A DNA stretch of 64,000 nt from SIG455 sp045589495 (GTDB lineage Bacteria; Bacillota; Clostridia; UMGS1810), in contig JAZNPF010000038.1 in assembly GCA_045589495.1 (NCBI GenBank), positions 62,001 to 126,000 on the forward strand. The letters are read 5' to 3'. Positions 50,135 through 58,726 of this stretch are shown here, one piece after another. Each line of letters opens with the position of its first letter. Positions within the stretch are counted from its first letter, which is position 1. Under the pieces are notes generated by a model that saw only the letters and a program-made list of their open reading frames with translations, made no database searches and was not told where the DNA came from. The position numbers were made by a program, and so were the translations under genes.

Positions 50135-51037
50135 TTGAATAACGATGTATTTTCATTGCTTTCGGGTGTTGTTGATAAAAATTTAATACTGTGTGATGAA
50201 CCTATGGATAAGCATACCTCATTTAAAATTGGCGGTAATGCTGATTTTATGGTGCTTCCGGAAAATATAAAACAGATTAAAGACACTGTTATGATGCTGA
50301 AAGAAAACGGCATAAGATATACGGTTATCGGCAACGGTTCTAATCTTTTGGTTGATGATGACGGTATACGTGGGGTAGTTATAAAACTTGCCAAAAATTT
50401 TTCTGAAGTTGTTGTTTCGGGTGATACGATAATTGCAAGATGCGGAGCACTCCTTTCACGCATAGCAAATGTTGCGTTGAATAATTCACTTACTGGTTTT
50501 GAATTTGCATCCGGAATTCCCGGAACTCTTGGCGGAGCAGTTGTAATGAATGCCGGTGCGTATGACGGCGAAATGAAAGACGTTGTCGTTGAAACAACGT
50601 ATATGAATGGCGATGGCGATGTGCTGACCGTATCAGGAGCAGAGCATGGGTTCGGTTACAGAAAAAGTATTTTTGGAAAAGACGATATAATATTGGAGTC
50701 TACGCTTGTTTTAAAAAAAGGGGATAGAGATGCTATAAGTGCACGTATGTCCGAACTTAATTCACAAAGGCGTACCAAACAACCGCTAGAACTTCCGAGT
50801 GCCGGTTCAACGTTTAAAAGACCTGAAGGACACTTTGCCGGAAAACTTATTCAGGATGCCGGTTTAAAAGGATATAAAATCGGCGGAGCATCTGTATCTG
50901 AAAAGCATAGCGGATTTATAGTGAGTGACGGAACGGCAACATGTGCTGATGTCCTTGCACTTATTGAATATGTACAAAATGAAGTTTATGATAAATTCAA
51001 AGTAAAACTTGAACCCGAGGTGAGATATATAAAATAA
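50135..51037 (+). CDS. murB: UDP-N-acetylenolpyruvoylglucosamine reductase
   Basis: FAD enzyme of 300 residues that makes UDP-N-acetylmuramate for peptidoglycan. Motifs: MDKHTSFKIGGNADF, the FAD-binding IGNGSNLLVDDDGIRGVVI, GFEFASGIPGTLGGAVVMNAGAYDGE, FGYRKSIF, PSAGSTFKRPEGHFAGKLI (catalytic Ser) and KHSGFIV. This is the type II (Bacillus) form. I favour TTG at 50135, seven bases after GGAGG; the ATG at 50129 lies one base from that site and would add two residues. murB here is followed directly by whiA. Confidence 0.94.
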   Translation: MNNDVFSLLSGVVDKNLILCDEPMDKHTSFKIGGNADFMVLPENIKQIKDTVMMLKENGIRYTVIGNGSNLLVDDDGIRGVVIKLAKNFSEVVVSGDTIIARCGALLSRIANVALNNSLTGFEFASGIPGTLGGAVVMNAGAYDGEMKDVVVETTYMNGDGDVLTVSGAEHGFGYRKSIFGKDDIILESTLVLKKGDRDAISARMSELNSQRRTKQPLELPSAGSTFKRPEGHFAGKLIQDAGLKGYKIGGASVSEKHSGFIVSDGTATCADVLALIEYVQNEVYDKFKVKLEPEVRYIK

Positions 51038-51071
51038 CATCTTACTGGGTTGCATCAAGGAGGTGTATACT

Positions 51072-52004
51072 GTGTCATTTTCATCTGATTTAAAATCCGA
51101 ACTTTCTATGTTGCCCATTGATGATATGTGCTGTGCCTGTGCAGAACTTTCTGCAGTAGTGGCATTTTCGGGCAGATTGAAAAAAAGTGAAAACGGATAT
51201 GTTTTTTCGGTAATCACAGAAAATGCAAAAGTGGCAAAAAGGGTATACGACCTTATAAAATTTGTTTTTGATATAACCGCCAAAATCCTTATCAGCAAAA
51301 ATAAAAGCAGTAGTTATAATGTATGCGTAAAAGGCGATGGGGACATACTTAAAATACTTAAAACATTGGATTTGATACCAAACGATTCCAATATAGATAA
51401 AATTCTCGGTATTACCCTAAATCTTGAACTTATGGATAAAAAATGCTGTAAAAAATCATTTATACGCGGTGCTTTTATTGCAGCAGGGGCGATGATAAAC
51501 CCTGAAAAGAATTACCATCTTGAGTTTGTTACTCACCGATACAGACTCCATACTCAATTCGGGCATTTACTTGCTGATTTTGGGCTTAATTCCAAAACGG
51601 TAGTGCGTAAATCAAATTATGTAATGTATTTTAAAAACAGTGAGGAAATCGGTGATGTACTTGCGCTTATGGGTGCGTCTAGTGCGGTTATGGAGTACCA
51701 GAATACTCGTATATACAAAGAACTTAGAAATGATGCTAACCGCCGTATGAACTGTGATATGGCGAATCTTGATAAAACAATTTCTGCCGCGTCAAAGCAG
51801 ATAGCGGCTATTGAAAAACTTATGCGCAGAGATGTGTTTTCAAAATTGCCTGAGCAACTCCGTCAGGTTGCCGAACTGCGTATGGAAAACAGTGAGATGA
51901 GCCTTACGGAAATAGGACAGATGCTTGTACCTGCCATAGGTAAGTCTGGTGTAAACCACAGGTTGCGCAAGATTGTGGAAATTGCCGAGATGTACGAAGA
52001 TTAG
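51072..52004 (+). CDS. whiA: DNA-binding protein WhiA
   Basis: A 310-residue protein with a degenerate LAGLIDADG homing-endonuclease fold (about 15-200, with SFIRGAFIAAGAMINPEK) and a C-terminal helix-turn-helix (about 220-305, with MSLTEIGQMLVPAIGKSGVNHRLRK). It affects cell division and chromosome segregation in Bacillota. The GTG at 51072 gives the conserved M-S-F-S-S-D-L-K start after AAGGAGGTG; a GTG at 51063 overlaps that site. In many relatives rapZ and yvcK lie between murB and whiA, but here only 34 bases do. Confidence 0.94.
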   Translation: MSFSSDLKSELSMLPIDDMCCACAELSAVVAFSGRLKKSENGYVFSVITENAKVAKRVYDLIKFVFDITAKILISKNKSSSYNVCVKGDGDILKILKTLDLIPNDSNIDKILGITLNLELMDKKCCKKSFIRGAFIAAGAMINPEKNYHLEFVTHRYRLHTQFGHLLADFGLNSKTVVRKSNYVMYFKNSEEIGDVLALMGASSAVMEYQNTRIYKELRNDANRRMNCDMANLDKTISAASKQIAAIEKLMRRDVFSKLPEQLRQVAELRMENSEMSLTEIGQMLVPAIGKSGVNHRLRKIVEIAEMYED

Positions 52005-52016
52005 AGGTGTTGCAAA

Positions 52017-55000
52017 GTGACGGGCTTTACTCATTTGCACGTTCATACTGAATACAGTTTGCTGGACGGTGCGGCAGGTATAGAAAAACTTGTTGCACGC
52101 ACGGCGGAGTGCGGCTTTGAGTCACTTGCAATAACTGATCACGGTACAATGTATGGCGTGATAGATTTTTATCTTGCAGCAAAAAAGCATGGGATTAAGC
52201 CAATAATCGGCTGTGAAGTGTATACTGCCCCCAAATCAAGATTTGATAAAGATAATGACGACAAATACTATCATCTTGTTCTGCTTGCCAAGAACGAGCA
52301 GGGTTACAGAAACATTATGGCGTTGTCGTCGCTTGGATTTATAGATGGATATTATTACAAGCCCCGTGTAGATTATGAACTTTTGCAAAAATACAGCGAA
52401 GGCATAGTGGCTCTTTCTGCGTGTTTAAGAGGAGAAATTCCCTCTGCGCTTTTAAAGGGTGAAACAGCCAAAGCGGAAAGTATTGCAAAAAAACTTCAGT
52501 CAATCTACGGCGAGGGCAATTTTTATATAGAAATACAGAACCACGGTCTTGATGATGAACGCAATGTTCTGCCAATGCTTGCCGAACTTTCACGTAAACT
52601 TGATATACCCATGGTTTGCACCAACGACGTGCACTATGTTGATAAAAGCGATGCATTCCAGCAGGATGTTTTAACATGCATACAGACCGGTAAAAAGATT
52701 TATGACACCGACAGACTTAAATTTACTGCAGATGAGTTTTATCTCAAAACAGCGGAAGAAATGTCGTCTTTGTTTTTGCAGTATCCGGAAGCGGTTGAAA
52801 ATACTCAAAAAGTTTCTGATATGTGTAATCTGGAACTTGATTTTGACAAAATGTTTTTGCCTGAATTTAAAAGCCACGTTGATATGGATAATAAAGAATA
52901 TCTTAAACGCCTTTGCATAGATGGAGCAAGAAAAAAATATGGCGAACTTAATGACGAAATTATAAACCGTCTTAAATATGAACTTGAAACAATAGATAAT
53001 ATGGGGTATACAGATTATTTCCTTATAGTCTGGGATTTTGTGCGTTATGCAAGGGATAACGGGATTATAGTCGGACCCGGCAGAGGAAGTGCTGCGGGAA
53101 GTCTTGTTTCGTATACTCTTAACATCACACAGGTTGATCCCATAAAATTTGGATTGATATTTGAAAGATTTTTAAACCCGGAACGTATCACGATGCCTGA
53201 TATTGATATAGATTTCTGCTATCTGCGTCGTGACGAGGTTATAGACTATGTACGTGAAAAATACGGGATGCTTAATGTGGCAAATATAGGTACATTCGGC
53301 ACACTTGCCGCACGTGCCGCAATACGTGATGTCGGCAGAGTTATGGATGTTCCGCTTCCTGAGGTTGACAAAACTTCAAAACTTGTTCCGCGGGCTATAA
53401 ATATGACTATTAAAACAGCACTTGAAAAGTCGCCTCAATTATACGATATGTATAAAAGTTCAGACACGATAAGAAAACTTATAGATACTGCTGTGTCCCT
53501 TGAGGGGTTTCCCCGAAATGTGTCTACTCATGCAAGCGGTGTTGTTATTTCTGATAAAAATCTTTTTAATTATATTCCGGTACAGACGGGGGATAAAGGA
53601 CTTTTAACTCAGTACCCAATGAATATACTTGAAAAACTGGGACTTTTAAAAGTCGATTTTCTTGGACTTCGAAACCTTACCATTATACACGATGCAGTTG
53701 AACTTATAGAAAACACTACCGGTGAAAAGATAGATATAGAAAGTGTGCCGCTTGATGATAAGGAAACATACGAACTTATATCGCGAGGTGAAACAGACGG
53801 TGTATTTCAACTTGAAAGCCGTGGTATGCAGAGTTTTCTGCGTCGGATGAAACCTGATAAATTTGAAGATATTATTATGGCAATATCTATGTATCGTCCG
53901 GGTCCTATGGATCAGATACCGATGTATATTTCTGTGCGTGAGGATCCGTCAAAAATACGATATAAGCATGAACTTTTAAAACCTATTCTGGAAGAAACCA
54001 GCGGGATGATAGTTTATCAGGAGCAGGTTATGAGGATTGTTTCATCTCTGGCTGGATATTCTTCAGGCCGTGCTGATCTTGTCAGACGTGCTATGGCTAA
54101 AAAGAAACACGATGTTATGGAAAAAGAGCGAAGTGTTTTTGTAACCGGTTGCGCAAATAAGGGAATAGACATCAAAACAGCAGAAGAGATATTTGATGAA
54201 CTTATGGCTTTTGCAAACTATGCATTCAACAAATCGCATGCTGCTGCATATTCTTATATTGCATACAGAACGGCATATTTAAAGTGTCATTATCCTGCGC
54301 AGTTTCTGGCGGCTTTGCTTAAAAACCTGATGGATGGCACCGGAAGTAAATTGCCGAGATATATCTCTGATTTTTCAAAATACAGTGTAGCGATACTTCC
54401 GCCTGATATAAACAGAAGTATGGCTGATTTCTCTGTTGAGGATAACAATATCCGTTTTCCTCTTTCCTCTGTTAAAGGCGTAGGAATAACGTTGGCAGAA
54501 AAGATAGTTTCTGAACGCAGAAAATCGGGTGCATTTTTAACGTTTGAAAATTTTCTGCAGAGAATGGCGTATCACGATATAAACAAAAGAAATGTTGATT
54601 CTTTAATCAAAAGCGGTGCGTTTGACAACCTGTATTCAAACCGCCGCGTTTTGTGCCTGAACTGTGAAAAACTGACAGAATACTATGCACAAAAAGCGAA
54701 AGGCGAATCTATCGGACAGATGTCGTGGTTTGATGAAATTGCTACGGCAGATGCTTCGTCCGGGCTGAACTTTGAAGACGAACACGACTTTGTGCCGTCC
54801 ACACGTTTGAATTATGAAAAAGAAGCAACCGGTCTTTATTTAAGTGGTCATCCGCTTGACAGATTCAGGCTTGTTATGAAAATTTTGCAAAAAACAGGTA
54901 TATACGAAGTGGTAGAGAGTGAAAATAACGAAGACCAGACTGTGCGCTTGTGCGGAATGATAGCATCTCGTCAAGACCGCAGAACGAAAAAAGGTTCTGT

Positions 55001-55415
55001 GATGTCAACTCTGGTTTTAGAGGATTTATATGCTTCTGCAGATGTTCTTGTTTTTTCAAATACGCTTATTCGTCTTAACGATGTGCTTGCAGAAGGAAGC
55101 GCGGTTTGTATTGATGCAACAGTAACCAGGGAAGATGACGGAAAAACTGTTTTGATTCTTAAAGAGGCGTACTCTTTAACAGAACTCAAAATTCCAAAAC
55201 CGGAAAAACTTTTTGTTAAAGTAAAAGATAGAGAGTACCTTGACGCTGTTTTGGATATTACAACCAAACACAAAGGTGCTACACCCCTGTGTATATATTT
55301 TTCCGACACGGGTGATATGATAAAATCCGATGATTCAAAGGGTGTTGAACTTACAAATCAACTTATAAGTGAACTTATATGTGCCTTTGGAGATTCGTCT
55401 GTTGCCGTAAAGTAA
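52017..55415 (+). CDS. dnaE: DNA polymerase III alpha subunit
   Basis: Replicative polymerase of the DnaE type, 1132 residues. An N-terminal PHP domain with an apparently complete metal motif set (HLHVHTEYSLLDG at 6-18, ITDHGTMYGVIDFY) is followed by palm catalytic aspartates in PDIDIDF (394-400), GPGRGSAAGSLVSY, the finger region, the helix-hairpin-helix segment SSVKGVGITLAEKIV and a C-terminal OB fold (about 965-1050). In Bacillota, DnaE works alongside PolC, which is not in the window. The start is GTG at 52017 after AGAGGTG. It ends the hprK-headed run. Confidence 0.96.
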   Translation: MTGFTHLHVHTEYSLLDGAAGIEKLVARTAECGFESLAITDHGTMYGVIDFYLAAKKHGIKPIIGCEVYTAPKSRFDKDNDDKYYHLVLLAKNEQGYRNIMALSSLGFIDGYYYKPRVDYELLQKYSEGIVALSACLRGEIPSALLKGETAKAESIAKKLQSIYGEGNFYIEIQNHGLDDERNVLPMLAELSRKLDIPMVCTNDVHYVDKSDAFQQDVLTCIQTGKKIYDTDRLKFTADEFYLKTAEEMSSLFLQYPEAVENTQKVSDMCNLELDFDKMFLPEFKSHVDMDNKEYLKRLCIDGARKKYGELNDEIINRLKYELETIDNMGYTDYFLIVWDFVRYARDNGIIVGPGRGSAAGSLVSYTLNITQVDPIKFGLIFERFLNPERITMPDIDIDFCYLRRDEVIDYVREKYGMLNVANIGTFGTLAARAAIRDVGRVMDVPLPEVDKTSKLVPRAINMTIKTALEKSPQLYDMYKSSDTIRKLIDTAVSLEGFPRNVSTHASGVVISDKNLFNYIPVQTGDKGLLTQYPMNILEKLGLLKVDFLGLRNLTIIHDAVELIENTTGEKIDIESVPLDDKETYELISRGETDGVFQLESRGMQSFLRRMKPDKFEDIIMAISMYRPGPMDQIPMYISVREDPSKIRYKHELLKPILEETSGMIVYQEQVMRIVSSLAGYSSGRADLVRRAMAKKKHDVMEKERSVFVTGCANKGIDIKTAEEIFDELMAFANYAFNKSHAAAYSYIAYRTAYLKCHYPAQFLAALLKNLMDGTGSKLPRYISDFSKYSVAILPPDINRSMADFSVEDNNIRFPLSSVKGVGITLAEKIVSERRKSGAFLTFENFLQRMAYHDINKRNVDSLIKSGAFDNLYSNRRVLCLNCEKLTEYYAQKAKGESIGQMSWFDEIATADASSGLNFEDEHDFVPSTRLNYEKEATGLYLSGHPLDRFRLVMKILQKTGIYEVVESENNEDQTVRLCGMIASRQDRRTKKGSVMSTLVLEDLYASADVLVFSNTLIRLNDVLAEGSAVCIDATVTREDDGKTVLILKEAYSLTELKIPKPEKLFVKVKDREYLDAVLDITTKHKGATPLCIYFSDTGDMIKSDDSKGVELTNQLISELICAFGDSSVAVK

Positions 55416-55458
55416 TAAAATTTTGCATATATAATGTAATAATTATTGAAAATTACTA

Positions 55459-55487
55459 TTGATTTTTGTCATATATTAGGATAATAT
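55459..55487 (+). promoter_or_regulatory. SigA-type promoter TTGATT-N17-TAATAT of the pfkA-pyk operon
   Basis: TTGATT at 55459-55464 and TAATAT at 55482-55487 with a 17-base spacer, between dnaE and the small gene at 55549. Confidence 0.6.
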
Positions 55488-55548
55488 AGTATGGGGCTTT
55501 GTTTAGCCCTGTTTGATGTGCAAAGACATAAAAGAAATGGAGATTTAT

Positions 55549-55746
55549 ATGTGGACAGTTGTATACATGGCTCAAAGTGCTGAAATTGCTTTGAGTGTGC
55601 AGCAATTACTGGAAAAGAACAGTATCATTGTTAAGATGCGTTCAATAAGCGGTGAAGACAATACGTCTTGCGATTGCTGCGAACTGCTTGTGCCGGAATC
55701 TGAGGTACAGCAGGCCCTTTCACTTATTATAGATGCAGATTTTTAA
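55549..55746 (+). CDS. Small DUF2007-like protein upstream of pfkA
   Basis: A 65-residue protein: W-T-V-V-Y-M at the start, then an alpha-helix (AEIALSVQQLLEKNSIIVKM), a short loop with D-C-C and a strand-helix ending LLVPESEVQQALSLIIDADF. This beta-alpha-beta-beta-alpha layout is that of the DUF2007 'putative signal transducing' family, which resembles a PII/ACT half-domain. The ATG at 55549 follows TGGAG by six bases; an ATG at 55513 without a binding site would add 12 residues. It lies 24 bases before pfkA, and I infer a link with glycolysis only from that position. Confidence 0.7.
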   Translation: MWTVVYMAQSAEIALSVQQLLEKNSIIVKMRSISGEDNTSCDCCELLVPESEVQQALSLIIDADF

Positions 55747-55770
55747 ACATTATATACGGAGGACATAAAA

Positions 55771-56739
55771 ATGAGTAAAACAAAAACAATTGGTATTCTT
55801 ACAAGCGGTGGTGATGCACCGGGTATGAACGCTGCAATCCGTGCCGTTACAAGATGTGCGTTGAGTTATGACATGAAAGTTCTTGGTATCCAGAGAGGTT
55901 ACAGAGGACTTTTGAATGGCGAAATCAATAAAATGACCGCACGTGACGTGTCTGATATTATCCAGAGAGGCGGTACTGTTTTGCAGACTGCACGTTGTAA
56001 GGAATTTACAACACCTGAAGGAGTGAAAAGAGCAGCCGATATGGCATCTCTTTATGGCATGGATGCACTTGTTGTTATTGGTGGTGATGGCTCTTTCCGA
56101 GGTGCACGTGACCTTTCTAATGCAGGAGTGCCTGTAATCGGTATCCCCGCAACAATTGATAATGATATCGGGTGCAGCGACTATACACTCGGTTATGACA
56201 CTGCCATGAACACTGCTATGGACGCTATCGATAAAATCAGAGATACCGCTACCAGCCACGAAAGATGTAATCTTATTGAGGTTATGGGAAGATCTGCAGG
56301 TTATATCGCTCTCAACGTTGCAGTTGCAAGCGGTGCGGAAAAACTTCTCATTCCTGAAAGAGATTATGACCTTGATGATATTATCCGCAGTATTATTGAC
56401 GGAAGAAACCGTGGTAAAAAGCACTATATTGTAATAGTTGCAGAGGGCATCGGCGGTTCAACTGAAATGGCGAAAATCATTGAAGAGAAAACAGGTATGG
56501 AAACACGTGCAACAATTCTCGGTCACATGCAAAGAGGCGGTTCCCCGTCACTGCGTGACAGAGTTATGGCAAGCAGAATGGGTTACCATGCAATAGAACT
56601 TATTAACGAAGGTATCGGAAATCGTGTTGTGGTTACCAAAAACGGTGCGGTTACTGATATAGATATTACAGAAGCACTTAATATGACCAAAATAATTGAC
56701 GATAAAGCACTCGATATGGCGGCCAGACTTTCTATATAA
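55771..56739 (+). CDS. pfkA: ATP-dependent 6-phosphofructokinase
   Basis: Glycolytic enzyme of 322 residues, the normal length of bacterial PfkA. ATP-type donor residues are GGDGS (104-108) and PATIDND (126-132). TSGGDAPGMNAAIR, the effector-loop region QRGYRGLLNG, EVMGRSAGYIAL and LGHMQRGGSPS are intact, so allosteric control by ADP and PEP is likely. It is cotranscribed with pyk 27 bases downstream, the classic pair. The other PFK of the window (35630) has PPi-type residues. Confidence 0.96.
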   Translation: MSKTKTIGILTSGGDAPGMNAAIRAVTRCALSYDMKVLGIQRGYRGLLNGEINKMTARDVSDIIQRGGTVLQTARCKEFTTPEGVKRAADMASLYGMDALVVIGGDGSFRGARDLSNAGVPVIGIPATIDNDIGCSDYTLGYDTAMNTAMDAIDKIRDTATSHERCNLIEVMGRSAGYIALNVAVASGAEKLLIPERDYDLDDIIRSIIDGRNRGKKHYIVIVAEGIGGSTEMAKIIEEKTGMETRATILGHMQRGGSPSLRDRVMASRMGYHAIELINEGIGNRVVVTKNGAVTDIDITEALNMTKIIDDKALDMAARLSI

Positions 56740-56766
56740 TTCCAATTGAAAGAGTGATTTTTTTAA

Positions 56767-58521
56767 ATGCGTAAAACAAAAATAGTATGTACTTTGGGAC
56801 CTGCAACAAACGATCTTGAAGTGCTTAAACAACTTATGATCAACGGAATGAATGTGGCACGTATAAACTTTTCGCACGGTGACCACACGGAACACGCAAA
56901 ACGTATCAGCGAGTTTAAAAAACTCCGTAAAGAACTTGATCTTCCTATAGCATTGTTGCTAGACACAAAAGGTCCTGAAATCAGAATACAAGATTTTACG
57001 GACGGCAGTGCGGTTTTAAAAAACGGTGATACGTTCACTTTGACTACAGATGATGTTGAGGGTAACAATGAAAAAGTATCTGTCACATACGCAAAACTGC
57101 CCAATGAACTTTCAACCGGCACGAAGATTTTGATTGATGACGGTCTTATAGAACTTTCCGTAAAAGAAATTTCCGGAAACAATATTATATGTAAAGTAAT
57201 AAACGGCGGAACACTCTCGAATAAAAAAAGCATCAATATCCCTGGAGTTTCCATCAAAATGCCGTATATGAGCGAAAAGGACAAGGCAGATATTATCTTT
57301 GGTATCAAACAGAATGTTGATTATATAGCGGCATCGTTTGTCCGTAATGCTTACGATGTAATGGAAATACGCAAAATTTTAGATGAAAACAACGGTCATG
57401 ACATACAGATAATTGCCAAGATTGAAAACCATGAGGGTGTAGACAATATTGATGATATTATCCGTGTCAGTGAGGGTATAATGGTTGCCCGTGGTGATAT
57501 GGGTGTTGAAATTCCGTTTGAGGATTTACCCTCTATACAGAAAATGCTCATAAAAAAATGCTATAAAGCAGGTAAAAAAGTTATTACTGCTACACAGATG
57601 CTGGATTCTATGATAAGAAATCCGCGACCTACAAGAGCAGAAACAACTGATATTGCAAATGCGGTTTTTGACGGTACAAGTGCACTTATGCTTTCCGGTG
57701 AAACGGCTGTCGGAAAATTCCCCGTTGAAAGTTTAAAAGCCATGGCAAAAATTGCTGAAAAAACCGAAGAAAGTATTGACTATCAGGCAAATTTCCGTAT
57801 GCAGGCTGTTAATTCTACACCGAATATAACAAACGCAATCTCTCATGCAACGTGTACCACTGCAATAGACCTTGGGGCAACTGCTATTATAACAGTTACA
57901 AAATCAGGCGATACGGCACGTATGATTTCAAGTTACCGTCCGCCGTGCCCGATTGTAGGTACTACAACAGAGAAGAAAGTGTATTATCAACTGGCAATGT
58001 CCTGGGGCGTTGTACCTGTGATGAGTCAGGAACAGGATTCAACAGATGATTTATTTGAACACGCAGTTGACTGCGCTCTTAAAACAGGATGTGTTAAAAA
58101 CGGAGATTTAGTTGTTATTACCGGTGGTATTCCCGTTGGTGTAAGCGGAACTACAAACACTTTAAAAGCCCACCTTGTAGGGCACGTGCTTGTAGAGGGA
58201 AAATCCGTTACTGGTAAATCTGTTTCCGCACCTTTGTGTGTTGCTCATTCTGCAGAGGAGGCTATACACAATTTCAACGATGGAGATATTCTGGTTATTG
58301 ACCAGACTTGTAATGAATTGGTACCAATTTTGAAAAAAGCATCAGGAATTATAACGGAAAGCGAGGGGTTGGCAACTCATGCCGCAATAGTGGGTATGAC
58401 GCTTGATATTCCCGTTATAACCGGTGCCAAGAATGCTGTTAAAATACTCAAAAGCGGTACGGTTGTTACGATTGACGGTCACCGCGGTCTTGTATACAGC
58501 GGTGTCACAAAGATAATTTAA
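56767..58521 (+). CDS. pyk: Pyruvate kinase with C-terminal PEP-utilising-type domain
   Basis: A 584-residue pyruvate kinase of the long Bacillus/Clostridium form. N-terminal KIVCTLGPATNDLEVLKQL and NFSHGDHTEH, the catalytic signature IIAKIENHEGVDNID with its Lys and Glu, RGDMGVEIPFEDLPSIQK, and TATQMLDSMIRNPRPTRAET are all present. The C-terminal allosteric domain is followed by an extra domain at about 480-580, with SEGLATHAAIVG, resembling the mobile PEP-utilising histidine domain. Start: ATG at 56767 after GAAAGAGTG. Confidence 0.96.
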   Translation: MRKTKIVCTLGPATNDLEVLKQLMINGMNVARINFSHGDHTEHAKRISEFKKLRKELDLPIALLLDTKGPEIRIQDFTDGSAVLKNGDTFTLTTDDVEGNNEKVSVTYAKLPNELSTGTKILIDDGLIELSVKEISGNNIICKVINGGTLSNKKSINIPGVSIKMPYMSEKDKADIIFGIKQNVDYIAASFVRNAYDVMEIRKILDENNGHDIQIIAKIENHEGVDNIDDIIRVSEGIMVARGDMGVEIPFEDLPSIQKMLIKKCYKAGKKVITATQMLDSMIRNPRPTRAETTDIANAVFDGTSALMLSGETAVGKFPVESLKAMAKIAEKTEESIDYQANFRMQAVNSTPNITNAISHATCTTAIDLGATAIITVTKSGDTARMISSYRPPCPIVGTTTEKKVYYQLAMSWGVVPVMSQEQDSTDDLFEHAVDCALKTGCVKNGDLVVITGGIPVGVSGTTNTLKAHLVGHVLVEGKSVTGKSVSAPLCVAHSAEEAIHNFNDGDILVIDQTCNELVPILKKASGIITESEGLATHAAIVGMTLDIPVITGAKNAVKILKSGTVVTIDGHRGLVYSGVTKII

Positions 58522-58534
58522 AGGATTGATAAAA

Positions 58535-58711
58535 ATGAAAATATTATCATTTGCACTTCTTGTTATCGGTGCAGTTACAGCATACGGTGCAAAATTCTTT
58601 TTGGACAAGTTTTATAAAAAAGAATACAGTGAAAAAGAGATAGGGATTTTAAAATCCGCAGGACTTTTTACAGCACTTGCAGGTGCGATAATAATATTTA
58701 CTATAAAATAA
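58535..58711 (+). CDS. Small two-helix membrane protein
   Basis: A 58-residue protein with hydrophobic helices at about 3-21 and 38-56, joined by a charged loop rich in Lys and Glu (DKFYKKEYSEKEIG). The start is ATG at 58535 after AAAGGATTG; an in-frame TTG at 58526 overlaps that site. It sits 13 bases after pyk and 15 before valS in the same direction, so it is very likely translated. I do not recognise a family. The hairpin topology would place both ends on the same side. Confidence 0.65.
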   Translation: MKILSFALLVIGAVTAYGAKFFLDKFYKKEYSEKEIGILKSAGLFTALAGAIIIFTIK

Positions 58712-58726
58712 AAGGGGAAAGTGAAA

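Noticed and set aside
55750..56424. 224-codon open frame on the minus strand across pfkA
   Set aside because: It is antisense to a clear pfkA gene, low in complexity (many Cys, Ser, Asn), has no ribosome binding site and no family pattern.
56763..57308. 181-codon open frame on the minus strand across the start of pyk
   Set aside because: It is a shadow of the pyruvate kinase coding sequence, without a ribosome binding site or recognisable domain.
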